Positions 13,105 through 23,720 of a stretch of 64,000 nucleotides of DNA are shown here, piece after piece. The notes beneath the pieces were generated by a model, which saw only the letters and a program-made list of their open reading frames with translations, did not search any database and was not told where the DNA came from. This DNA is from Gordionus sp. m RMFG-2023 (taxonomy: Eukaryota > Nematomorpha > Gordioida > Chordodea > Parachordodidae). Every line of letters starts with the position of its first letter. The stretch's first letter is position 1. The stretch lies in assembly GCF_954871325.1 (NCBI RefSeq), contig NC_088778.1, positions 5,985,743 through 6,049,742 of the forward strand. The letters run 5' to 3'. Both the position numbers and the translations under genes were made by a program.

Positions 13105-13235
13105 AATTATAATATGTCTATATTATAATTTTCCGATGTCCTCACTACGTCGTGACCTCATGTCATCGGTATATATTTTTTTTTATTTTTTTTATTTGTT
13201 GATTTTATTTATTTATTTTATACAAACATAGATCC
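13105..13235. repeat. Small palindromic repeat with TACCGATG-type inverted ends, copy 1
   Basis: A near-perfect palindrome AATTATAATAT-GTCT-ATATTATAATT (13105-13130) is followed by a 41-bp core, CCGATGTCCTCACTA to TGTCATCGGTA (about 13131-13171), whose ends are inverted copies. A TTTATTTTATTT-rich tail follows. The same core and tail occur in reverse orientation at 22370-22525, and part of the core occurs near 19847, so it is a dispersed family. Confidence 0.65.
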
Positions 13236-13594
13236 TACCAACAGTCTTAATTTATTTTTAAATAGATTATATTTTTTATTATTTTTAACGATTATTACTT
13301 ATAGCGATTTAGAACGGGAACCATATTTGTTAATAACATTTTATCACATTTGATTTTGCAAAAATGGATAGATATTTATAAATTATACTGCTTGGACGAT
13401 GGTTCAACAAGTTAATCATTTTCCTTGAATTCCTGAAATCAGAGTGCCAGTTATTTAAAAAATTCTCTTAATAAGGTCACTCTAGGATTTTCACGTAAAA
13501 CAGACTGAAAGCTATGGATCATACAAGTATATTGTAAATCTTAAAATGGGAATATCTTTTAAAATAATGATAATAATTTAATATACAAAAGATT

Positions 13595-14040
13595 ACCCAA
13601 CAAATCTTAAATCTCCCTCCCTTGTATTATACATATTTTGGGTTAATGATGCTTACTACAAGTGAATGTATGGAAATATTCTAAATACCAACCTAATTTG
13701 CTAAGGAATCACGTGGTCGAGTCTGGCCTCCTATATATTATCCCCCCAAGGATGGAACCACCAAGTTAGAATAAGAAAAAAAACATGATCATTCCTGGGA
13801 TTCGAACCCGGGACCATGGGATAAGTAAACCAAGCTCTTGCCTACTAGGCCATAGAGGCTTTCCAAAAATCACGATTTTTCAAATATATATTATAAATAT
13901 ATTTGGTAGTGCCTATCCAAATGAAAAAAACAAAATTCAAATTTGATAGATGGTACCTTAAGGTACCAAGCATCATTAACCCATATTTTGGTACCCAACA
14001 AAATCTTAAATCTCCCTCCCTTGTATTATACATATTTTGG
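13595..14040. repeat. Composite with 47-bp direct repeats and inverted inner ends
   Basis: The 47-48 bp sequence from ACCCAACAAA to TACATATTTTGG (with CTCCCTCCCTTGTATTATAC inside) occurs at 13595-13641 and 13993-14040 with about one difference. Just inside, TTTTGGGTTAATGATGCTTA (about 13636-13655) has an inverted partner at about 13968-13990. The block contains the SINE head at 13788-13862. Long direct repeats outside short inverted ones suggest an insertion or excision event, or a duplicated flank. Confidence 0.6.
13690..13862 (-). mobile_element. tRNA-derived SINE
   Basis: Read on the minus strand from 13862, the sequence starts GCCTCTATGGCCTAGTAGG, containing an A-box-like TGGCCTAGTAGG, and continues to a perfect B box GGTTCGAATCC (about 13797-13810). 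The T arm folds with one mismatch. The last seven bases do not pair with GCCTCTA, so the acceptor stem is lost and this is not a functional tRNA. A short T run and an unrelated body follow towards 13690. The pol III promoter boxes are the visible evidence; the body family and 3' end are uncertain. Confidence 0.75.
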
Positions 14041-14319
14041 TAAGTCTACTTATGGGCAAGCTGCACTATAATTTACCACTATTTATTGGGGTTGGGAGGT
14101 TCACTTTTCGGTTAATAGCCTTTGCAGTAGTTTCAGGTAACTTCCTATAACTTTGCTTATTATATTTAAACTGCTGTATCACCCATAGAAGACTATAATC
14201 AGTTGTATTACCCATATTAGAGATGACCAAAGTTTCATTTTCACTGATTTCATGAGTTAAATATTAGAAGAAGTAAGATTATTAAATTAAACTAAATTCT
14301 TTTTTAAAAAAAGAAATGA

Positions 14320-15050
14320 TCTTTTAACACTTACATATCACTTAAACTTTTCACTCCATACCTTCCTTATAATATCACAAAACCTTTCAGGCAACTAATC
14401 CTTATAATTGCGTTATTCACTTATATCTGTTTGTTTTCTGAAGTTTAAATATTTAAATAAGAATATATTCAGTTAATTATACTAAATGTTTTATCTACTT
14501 TATAAATTTAGAATAAGAATCTTAAATTGGTTAAAGCGTTGTGTAAATTTAATCAAGAAAGTGTTAATTAAAAAATAGGAAATTTGAATGCAGGTTGATC
14601 TTATGTGGTTCAAAAACATTATGACCAATGTAAACTGGGTTACTCTTTAACACTTACTTTCACTAAGTATCACTAAATATCACAAAATTTCAAGCAACTA
14701 CTTGATATAAATTGCCTTATTCAATCACATTTCCCTGTTTTGAAAATTTTAAATATTTGAATAAGTCTATTAAATTAAACTAAATATGTGGTTCAAAAAA
14801 CATTATGATATGTAAACTGGGTTACTCTTTAACACTTACTTTCACTAAGTATCACAAAATTTCAAGCAACTACCTCATATAATTTGCCTTATTCAATCAC
14901 ATTTCCCCGTTTTGAAAATTTTAAATATTTGAATAAGTCTATTAAATTGTGTTAAATAAAACTGAATTTCTCATCACATTTTCCTGGTTTGAAATTTTTA
15001 AATATTTGAATAAGTTTATTAAATTGTGTTAAACTAGACTGAATGTCTCA
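14320..15050. repeat. Tandem repeat, about 181-185 bp unit, three to four diverged copies
   Basis: Units near 14632 and 14813 share AAACTGGGTTACTCTTTAAC, ACTTTCACTAAGTATCAC, TTTCAAGCAACTAC, TTGCCTTATTCAATCACAT and TTAAATATTTGAATAAGTCT. A more diverged unit starts near 14322 and a partial one ends near 15050. Confidence 0.75.
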
Positions 15051-15059
15051 TCTATCTCA

Positions 15060-16200
15060 TAAATTAGATTATGAATTATTAAAATTACAAACTGTTGTGT
15101 AACTAAAATTAATAAATTGATGATTAATAATGATACAATTTAGGATGCTGTATGGTTTTAATTAATTTAACATTTTATGTGTTTTGAAAGGATTGAGAGA
15201 TTAAAATCGTTGTCAAATAAGAAAGGTTAAAATTACATTATACTAAATCAGACTAATATCCTCGTTAGAACTAAACTGATACTAAATCAGACTAATATAC
15301 TCGATTATATATATTTTTCTATAATATTCGTCAAATCAGAAAAGTTAGAACTAAAATGATACTAAATCTTTATTAAATAATAAGTTAAAAATATAATCAA
15401 ACTAATTTAATTAAAAAAATTAAAATAATCAAAAATTATAATTAAGTTCGTAAAATCATGATCTGTCTTTATACAAATATCCTCGAATATATATATACTT
15501 TTCTATAATTCATTTACATAATGTTTTACAAACAAACTGAAAAAAATCTTGAACTTTCTTTAATTTGAATAATCATTCTTTTTTATTCCTCTTTCTTTAA
15601 ATCATTTGCATTCGAAATTTAATTCTTTTTTCTTGTAGATTTGAATATCCTTCGGCTTTGTAATTTGGTTTAACAATTACAACAATTAACACAACGGATT
15701 TATCTTAATATAACGGTTACATAGACTTTTATACTACTGATGAATTTAAATAATAAATGTTGCTTTTGCTCAACCTTATTTTCCAATATAATCTCCGGAG
15801 GAAATGAATAACGAGTGCACTCTTATCTTAAAATAGAAAATTCTAAACTTAATAAGGAAATACTTATCTAGGTTAAAATATTATATCTGAAAACAGATAA
15901 ATTTAAACGTAACGTAGTAATGTAAATAGTTTTATTCCTTTACCTCCATTTTAAATCATTTATTTTTGGGGCCATTTCTATAAATGTTGACAAAATAAAT
16001 CACCCTTATCTTATTTTGTTTCATTCGCATGATTTTTGCGCACAAATAAATATAAAATAATATTTAAGAATATATCAAACAAACATAAAATAATTCTGGA
16101 AAATGTAAATGTATAGTGAATAATTCAAAAGTATCACTTTTTATCTTATGATAAGACTTAATAATTTAGGCAAGTCATTTTTTTAACTTTTTAATTAAAT
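15060..16200. other. AT-rich DNA with a short imperfect repeat, no gene seen
   Basis: The phrase GATACTAAATCAGACTAATA recurs loosely between 15240 and 15370 beside CTCGTTAGAACTAAA-type sequence. Otherwise the region is featureless AT-rich DNA. Confidence 0.4.
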
Positions 16201-16204
16201 TTAT

Positions 16205-17290
16205 ATTATTTTAATCATCCTACCTATTTTTAAGGCTATCCATTTTGTCAGGCTGCACAATATGTCCTTTTATCTCTTTTAAATATTTTGTCTAACTAAC
16301 TAAAAAATATACAAAGTACATTTTTAATATTTAACTAAATTAATATAACAATTTTTAAGGATCCTACTTTTTTAAAAGCTTACCATTTTGTCGGATCCAC
16401 CATTGCTCTATTATCCCTGCTGATTATTTTGTATAACGCACAAAAAAATATACATAGTACATTATTTTTATTATAAATAATTTGATATATGATTTTATAT
16501 CTATTCCAAAAATCGATTATTTTTTTATAATATAAAAAAATATTATTTTAAGCATCCTACGTATTTTTAAGGCTATCCATTTTGTCGGGTTGCACAATAT
16601 TCCCTTTTATCTCTGATGAATATTTTGTCTAACTAACTGAAAAATATACAAAGTACATTTTTAATTTTTAACCAAATTAATACAATTTTTAAGGATCCTA
16701 CTTTTTTAATAGCTTACCATTTTGTCGGATCCATCATTGCTCTATTATCCCTGCTGAATATTTTGTGTAATGCTCAAAAAAATATACATAGTACATTATT
16801 TTTATTATAAATAATTTGATATATGATTTTATATCTATTCCTAAAAATCGATTATTTTTTTTATAATTTAAATAAATTTATATTATTTTAAGCATCCTAC
16901 GTATTTTTAAGGCTATCTATTTTATCGGGTTGCATAATATGCACTTTTATCTCTAATGAATATTTTGTTTAACTAACTGTAAAATATACAAAGTACATTT
17001 TTAATATTTAACTAAATTAATACAATTTTAAGGATCCTACTTTTTTAAAAGCTTACCACTTTGTCGGATCCATCATTGCTCTATTATCATCCCTGCTGAA
17101 TATTTTGTGTAATGCTCAAAAAAATATACATAGTACATTATTTTTATTATAAATAATTTTATATAGGATTTCTTATCTATTCAAAAAATCAGTATATATT
17201 ACAATATTTAATTTATTCAATTAAATTATATATTTATTCTTAAGGATCCTACCTTTTTTTAACAATACTTCTTTTCATTCTTTCAATAAA
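16205..17290. repeat. Higher-order tandem repeat, A+B dimer of about 337 bp, three copies
   Basis: Subunit A starts with TAAGCATCCTACGTATTTTTAAGG and subunit B with TAAGGATCCTACTTTTTTAAA. Both continue into an (A/T)CCATTTTGTCGG-type phrase, TATTTTGT, AAATATACA(A/T)AGTACATT, so they derive from one ancestral monomer. The A phrase TAAGGCTATCC recurs at 16231, 16568 and 16908, and the B phrase TAAGGATCC at 16356, 16690 and 17029: spacings of 334-340 bp. A decayed fourth B-like start lies near 17242. Confidence 0.85.
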
Positions 17291-17299
17291 AAAATACCA

Positions 17300-17990
17300 A
17301 ACGGAGTTTTCTATTTTTAGGATTTTATATTTATTCCAAAAAAATATCCATATTACGGTATTTATATATTATTTAAATTATTCTATACCTATTCACAAGG
17401 ATCATATTTTTTTTAAGTTTGCCAATTGGTCTCTCCGAATGGTATTTTATTTTTATCCTATCTTATAAAATTAACTTGATAATTTTTTTTTTACTTTAGA
17501 AAACTATCCCCATCTTATTTTCTCTATTAATAATTAACAAATGCAAAATAAACCTTTAGAATATCATAATAGGCTTGATAAGTCCCCCAAAATTTTTTTT
17601 TAATGATAGCCCTCCAACTTTGAGAAATATGCATCTAATATTGACCCATATATTGGTGTACATTATTTTAATGTTTGTTTAATTTCAACAATAGTTTATT
17701 TATATTTTTTCTTGATTTCTTTATTTGTTTAGGCTAACCCTAATCCTTCACATTGCTACAAAACATGATGAATCTATTATTAAAGATAAGCAAAGAAAAT
17801 AATGACGATTAAACAAACGCCTTACCCGTTCTAGAGTTACTGGTAGACAAAATAATAAAGAACTACTCTTGAAATGAACTCATCTGGAGGTTTATTTTGT
17901 TTTTTTATCTTATATTTTATATCTATGTTTATTTTATTTTCACCCAGTTCTCCAAATGATATTTCTATCACCACTACCACAATCCCTATG
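17300..17990. other. AT-rich intergenic DNA, nothing recognised
   Basis: I see no coding pattern or repeat beyond a decayed TAAGGATC-like echo of the neighbouring tandem array near 17395. Confidence 0.4.
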
Positions 17991-17999
17991 CCACCTCCG

Positions 18000-18400
18000 C
18001 CCATTTTTTAACAAATATAAGCATTTAATTCCGTACTATCATTTACTTCACTAGGAGTTAATATAAATATTACTATATCCGATTCTCTGAAAAACTTTCA
18101 TGAATATTTAGAGGAATGTTCAAACTTGAATGTACAGTACGGCCAATTTCATCAACTTTATTAATGGAAAAATAAGCAGTAGTTCTGTCGTGGCCTTTAT
18201 AACAATACTTACAACCGTTTTATGGTTGAGTTAACATTGTCGTTCATGATTCTATTTTAGAGGGGGTACCAATGCTGACATTGACAGAAATATCGTTTTG
18301 CGTTCTTCTTTTACCAGTATACCAAGGCATAGGCATATCATCTTTATCAGGACGTAATGTGTTTTGTACACTGCTATGTTAATCCGTCATTACTTTTATC
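18000..18400 (-). pseudogene. Unrecognised coding-like patch, fragmented
   Basis: Read on the minus strand from 18375, the base composition becomes less AT-rich and several frames look protein-like: NTLRPDKDDMPMPWYTGKRR, then a stretch with CKYCYKGHDRTTAYFSIN (a CX2C...H arrangement) and IGRTVHSSLNIPLNIHESF, then SDIVIFILTPSEVNDSTELN in another frame. A TTTTTCAG just before the last block could be a splice acceptor, so part of the fragmentation could be introns. I do not recognise the family. It could be a decayed transposon protein or an unfamiliar host gene. Confidence 0.35.
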
Positions 18401-18854
18401 TACAACCCTAAATGATATAAAATTATACATTAATTATTTACTCCTTAGACGACCGCCCAGATTTATTTTGTCACTTTTTCTTTCAAAAATTAAAATATCA
18501 ACAAGGATTTGCTCTTAATTTTATCAAATACGTAATAATTAATCCTCATTATTTTTTAAAAAAATTATCCTAAATTTATATGTCAATAAAAAAAAATATC
18601 TTAAAAAATATATAAATAATTTGCATATAAGTTTCATTAGTGTTTAATGGCATTTGTGTAATTTATATAGATAGCATTTTTTTTTTTACTTAACATAAAA
18701 ATATATATATCCCTTATCAAATTCTTTGACAAATAATTTCGGAAATGCAAGACATACATTAAATTTATCTGAAAAACAACAATAACCCTATATAATTAAC
18801 AACAATTTATTTTTTAGATATAATATAAGAGTCGGTTATTTTTATTTTATTTGT

Positions 18855-21105
18855 CATGATTCTCTAATAAGTGGTTGCCCTGGCCTTCCCAGTTTCCCTT
18901 AATAAGGAATTTACATGTTTTTTTTTCCATATTAGACTAATTGGTAAATCAGATATTTCCCGTTCATGTGATGATATTAAAAATTTAACTATCTACGAGG
19001 CGGGAAAAAATTTTCAAAATTATAATGGGTAGGACTGGGCTTGGAACCTCAAAATTAATATTAGCTTGCACCTGACTTGGAAAATCTTTTACAAATTATT
19101 AAGGGTTGAGCTGGGCTTGATAAAATTTTTTAAAATGATAAGATCTTGGATGCTTCCTAATATTGTAAGCTTGAACCTGGCATGACATCTATCGTAAAAA
19201 ATGAATAAAAATCTCATTCCCAGTCATTTTTGACAGGCTTTCTACTAGTAGTTATTTATTTAATAAAGATTAATAATCATATTTTAGTATATACTTTTTA
19301 TATTTTATATTTAGGTTCTTAAGTTCACAATCCAAAATTTCTCAATTGTGACAATATACAAAAGAATTACAAATAAAATTCATTATTGTTTTTAAAACAT
19401 AATAGATTTAATAGGACTATTCCTGTATAGATTCCCTAGTCCCTAGAATAAACATCTTGGATATCAAAGAGCTATCCAAAATTAATAATTATTCAGAAAT
19501 ATTTAATGAACACATTTTTATTCATATAATCTTATCTATAGGCCAAATTCGGTAGCCGTGTTTTAACCTTGGGAATTTGGTTCTCTTATTCGTAAAATCA
19601 TTGAGAAATCCAGGGAAGGTTATTACTTTAGGCAAAGTCTTTCCAGTGCCATTCATAAATCGAATCGGTTTTATTGGAAGCTTCTTTCCAAAGGAGTTAA
19701 CCAAACATTTTTTTAAAATCCTTTTTACATATTATATTTTTTATATATAATATTTCTTTTTACATATACTTCATGTTATTATATTTTAATATATGATGGA
19801 ATAAATATTTATAAAAATTATGATCATTACCATCACATGATATGTACCGATGACATGACGTGCTACTAGGTGATGTTTTAAATTCCCATATGATTTATAA
19901 TATGGTCAATATACTCAACATAATATCCATATCAAATTTGCCGCTGCAACTAAAATATATTTTTTTTAATATTTGTTGCTGAACACCATTTAATTCAATT
20001 CACATATCAAAGCAATGGTATCCAACAACCAAGCATAATTTTTTCTTTTTGCAATTATATTATTTTCTATAAACTAGATTCAACTATTCATACTACCAAA
20101 ATATACCATTCAACAAAAGCCAACTAAAAAAATAAACCAAGTTAAAAATTTTAATTTATCTAACAAATATTTTATACTAGTAGATAGCCTGTCAAAAATG
20201 ACAAGGAATGAGAATTTTATTCGTCCTTTTACGATAGATGTTACATTTTATTTAAATATCATATCCAATTTTTTTTATTTTTACCTCCCCCCCCCTCTCC
20301 CATTTAGGTTAAGTAAACCTATGTCATTGAGTTCAACACATGACATTGGAACTAAGAGTGAAAACTATTTTTTTACTTAAAATATATATTTAAATTAGCT
20401 TATACCCCATATCATTGTAAAAATATTACTGATTACATAAGACTAACATTTAACACTAAAAAATCCCAAGCTAGGTCCAAGCCTACAATATTTGAGAAAA
20501 ATTTTCAAGCATCCAAGACCTTAATAATTTAAAATAATCCATAATAATTTTGAAAATTATTTCCTAGCCCAGAGATATTAAATTTATAATTAATGAAAGG
20601 GAAATCACCTATTTACCAATTAGTCTACGGGTTGACTCATAGTATACATACATTAAATTTTGAAAAAATTCCAAGCATCCAAGACTTTAATATTTTTTTA
20701 AAATAATTCTCAAGCCCAGCACAATATAATAATTTTATGTATTTTCTAAGCCCAATCCAACCCATAATAATATTGAAAATTAGTCTATGGCTTAACTTCA
20801 AGTATATATACAAAAAATTTGGAAAAAATTTCCAAGTACATATGACCTTAATATTTTTTTTAAAAAAAATTCTCAAGCCCAGCCCAATCCATCATAATTT
20901 TGAGGAATATTTTCCAAGCCCAGTCCAACCCAACAATTTTGAATTTATCCCAAGCCCGGAGATATTAAATTTCTAATTAATGAAGGGGAAATCTCCGCTT
21001 TACAAATTAGTTTACGGCTTAACTCATAATTTACATACAAAAATAACAAATGAATTCGTAATAAGGGACTGGGAAAGCCTGGGCAAATCCGTTATTAGAG
21101 AATCA
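18855..21105. mobile_element. Fold-back element, about 2.25 kb, with composite inverted arms
   Basis: The outermost arms are TGATTCTCTAATAA...GGCCTTCCCAG...CTTAATAAGGAATT (18855-18915) and its inverse at about 21043-21105. Inner arms with GACATCTATCGTAAAA, CTCATTCC, GTCATTTTTGACAGGCT and CTACTAGTA lie at about 19183-19256, inverted at about 20178-20250. Between the outer and inner arms both sides carry repeated AAGCCCAG/CCAAGCATCCAAGAC-type phrases; the right side (20460-21000) has more copies. The centre (19260-20175) shows no recognisable gene. This nested inverted architecture resembles fold-back DNA transposons; the superfamily is unknown. Confidence 0.7.
20460..21000. repeat. Degenerate tandem repeats inside the right arm of the fold-back element
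   Basis: Phrases such as CCAAGCATCCAAGAC, TTCTCAAGCCCAG, CCAACCCA(T/A)AATAATTTTGA and TTAATGAA(A/G)GGGAAATC recur several times with different spacing, alternating with TTAGTCTA(C/T)GG(C/G)TT(A/G)ACT. The left arm has about one inverted equivalent, so the right arm has grown by local duplication. Confidence 0.6.
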
Positions 21106-21339
21106 GGGCAAAATCAGGTCTACCCTAATATTATTATAAGAAATAACAAATCTTACCACGTTTTATTTTGGATAACTCCATAAATTTAGTTATGGAGAAA
21201 AATTGGATTGAAATTGTGTTTACTGCAACAATTCTAACAATTTATTTTTTATAATGCTTAATGATTAATGTTTGCATCTTCATTTATTATCCATGAAATA
21301 AAAATAAATGATTCTTATACTTTTTTGTACTATGATCAA

Positions 21340-21990
21340 GGTTATTATTATATTTTAATTTTATAAATTAAAATGCTTTTTTTTTCAATGATATTTCAAT
21401 AGGTGGGTGTTTTTTTATGCATGATCGCCAATCTATAGTTATATATATCATTGTTTAAAAAAAAAATCTTATAATTTAAATTACAATTGATATATTTAAA
21501 AATAAAATAAATAAGAAAATTAATTTTGAATATTGTAATATAATTGATATAATGAAAATATTATGTATCATATTACTAATTAGTAGATTTTAAAGGGGGG
21601 GGGGTACATCCTTGTTGCTAAATCTGCCTACAACACATTGACAAAAATGAAAATAGCCACCCTTAAAAAAATGTTATTTAAAATTCCGCTTTACAATGTT
21701 GCAAATGATATTTATGATATATAGCTTTATCATTAAAATATTAGAGTATAATAGGTTATTAATATATTTTGATTTTATAAATTAATAAAATGCTTTAAAA
21801 AAATAAATAAATAAATCTTGAAATATTTATTAAAGTATAAAAGGTTGTTATTATATTTTAATTTTATAAATTAGAAAATGCTTTTAAAAAAAAAATCTTG
21901 AAATTTAAAAATAAAATAAATTAGAAAATTTATTTTGAATATTGTAATATAATTGATATAATAAAAATATTATGTATCATATTTTACATT
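21340..21990. repeat. Direct repeat pair (about 21345-21575 and 21842-21988)
   Basis: Both copies contain TTATTATATTTTAATTTTAT, AAAAATAAAATAAAT, TTTTGAATATTGTAATATAA and ATATTATGTATCATATT in order. A third partial start is near 21750. The first copy has extra sequence inserted after its first 60 bp. No gene is seen from 21.1 to 23.1 kb, apart from the palindromic repeat listed separately. Confidence 0.6.
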
Positions 21991-22369
21991 TGGTGAATAA
22001 TTATTTTTACTGATAACAGCTTCTTGAGTAATAATTGTTTTGACTGTTGGTATTTAATTGTGTAAATGTATTTTTTTGAATGGTTTTATAAAATATTAAT
22101 GATACATAATATGAATATTTAATAAGATATATTTAATGTATTATTTTGACATCCAATACTTGCATAGGAAATAAAAGCTTTAATAGAAAGGTATATAATG
22201 TTAAAGGATGATAATAAATAATATGTATATAAAAACTGTCTTAGTTTGATAAACTGCATTTGCACTAAAATGAAAATGATTTGTAAAATTTTGTAAAGAT
22301 AAATTAAAATAATATTTAGGTATTACTTTGGCATTCTACAGTTGCATAGTTAACTAAAGTTATAGGCTC

Positions 22370-22525
22370 ATCTCTTTGTATAGATATTGAAAAAAAATAA
22401 AATAAATAAATTGACAAATAAAAAAAATAAAATAAATACGTACCGATGACATGACGTTGCGATGACATGATGTCAAGATGGCATAGTGAGGACATCGGTA
22501 AATTATAATATAGATATAAATATTG
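22370..22525. repeat. Small palindromic repeat with TACCGATG-type inverted ends, copy 2
   Basis: Reverse-orientation copy of the repeat at 13105-13235. The core is exactly 22441-22500, beginning TACCGATGAC and ending GACATCGGTA (inverted ends). It includes two further GATGACATGA-type words and is preceded by AAATAAAATAAATA tail sequence and followed by AATTATAATATAGAT. Confidence 0.65.
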
Positions 22526-23159
22526 TAACAATTTAAGATACTTAAGAACATGCTACTCTCAAATATTCTATTAGCAGAATAAGCAAAATGCATTGCTACC
22601 ATCATTCAAGAGGAATGCAATGCTATATATGGATAACTTTAAAAGATATCTAGTTCCAACTAGAGAACATTCTGAGAAGGTATTTTTTTGTGTTTGGACC
22701 GATGGGTCCCCCAGTCTGAATGGGAATAATACAGTCCGTGATCGGGGGTCCGGGATGGTCAATGACTGGATCCAGAAGGCCGGGTTTTATCGATTTAGTC
22801 ATGGAATCACTTGGACAACGTAATTTTCAAAGTTTATTTGAATAAGTGAAATTACAACAAAAAAAGAAATTCAATTTAAAACGCACGAAAAATAATTAAT
22901 GATTAATGGTGTTTTGTTTTCCACCTTTATAATTTTTAAAACAAAAGGGGAAAAAAAAGTTGTTATTTAATCGCGATATAATCATTCATGAAACTGGTAA
23001 GAACCAGTTTTAAATGCAATATAAAAATAAGGTATAATATATTAATTTCATAACAAAATAAAGGAAGATGGGAAAACAAAAGAAACAAGTAGAAACAAAA
23101 ATAAAAGAAATAAGGGGGGGGGGATAGAACATAACAGTATTAAATTTAGATATTATATA

Positions 23160-23345
23160 TTTCTAGATTGCACAAGAATATTTTGAGAAACAAGGATTTC
23201 CAAACTGCCTTGGCTCATTAGATGGTAAGCACATAAAAATAAAAAGTCTTGTAAAATCTGGAACACTTTTTTACAATTATAGATCTCTAAAATCAATTGC
23301 TTGGTTTAGCTGATAGCAATTGTAAAGTAAGGGTAGCACGAAATA
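23160..23345 (+). pseudogene. Harbinger/PIF transposase (HARBI1-like DDE nuclease) relic
   Basis: From 23166 the plus strand reads IAQEYFEKQGFPNCLGSLDG and KHIKIKSLVKSGTLFYNYRS. This matches the FPNCIGAIDGKHIRI...SGSxYFNYK block around the first catalytic Asp of Harbinger/PIF DDE nucleases (DUF/DDE_Tnp_4). After a frame change, LGLADSNCKVR matches the following LLAVADANYKF block with the second catalytic Asp. Only about 60 residues remain, with a frameshift and stops, and no terminal repeats were found. Confidence 0.82.
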
Positions 23346-23509
23346 GTTGTTTATATCACAGTAAATTTTTAATATAAAAAATAATTTTTAATTATTTTAG
23401 AGTTAGAAAATCAAACATTTTTTATTCTTCCTCATAAATCTATGTCAATTAATATCATTGTTCTCATGTAATTATATGGAAAATATCAGTCCACAAGAAA
23501 AACATTTTA

Positions 23510-23562
23510 TTCGGGCAGGACTCGGGCCGGGTACGGGTCGGGCCTAACTTTGCAGATCTCTA
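23510..23562. mobile_element. hAT-type MITE end fragment (GGGCC-rich family)
   Basis: Sequence with CGGGCAGG, CGGGCCGGGTACGGGTCGGG and terminal TTTGCAGATCTCTA. The terminus matches the right end of the full copy at 24666-25073, so this is one end of the same family in the same orientation, truncated on the left. Confidence 0.6.
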
Positions 23563-23720
23563 ATTCGAATGCAATTTTCTAAAAAATTGCCATATCCATC
23601 CTGAATAGGGTAGTATTATTGTTGGTTTAATAACATTAGCCGTTTATCGTTTGTACTAAACTGTAGTTAATCTAAATTTGGATAAAAGTTTAGACTATTT
23701 GTCGTAACAAAATTAGTCAT

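Noticed and set aside
13788-13862. Functional tRNA gene
   Set aside because: A and B boxes are good but the acceptor stem does not pair and the anticodon stem has mismatches, which fits a SINE head instead.
22593-22823. 76-residue plus-strand frame with CVWTDGSPSLNGNN
   Set aside because: More GC-rich than its surroundings but no recognisable family, no splice sites and an equally open antisense frame, so I could not support a gene.
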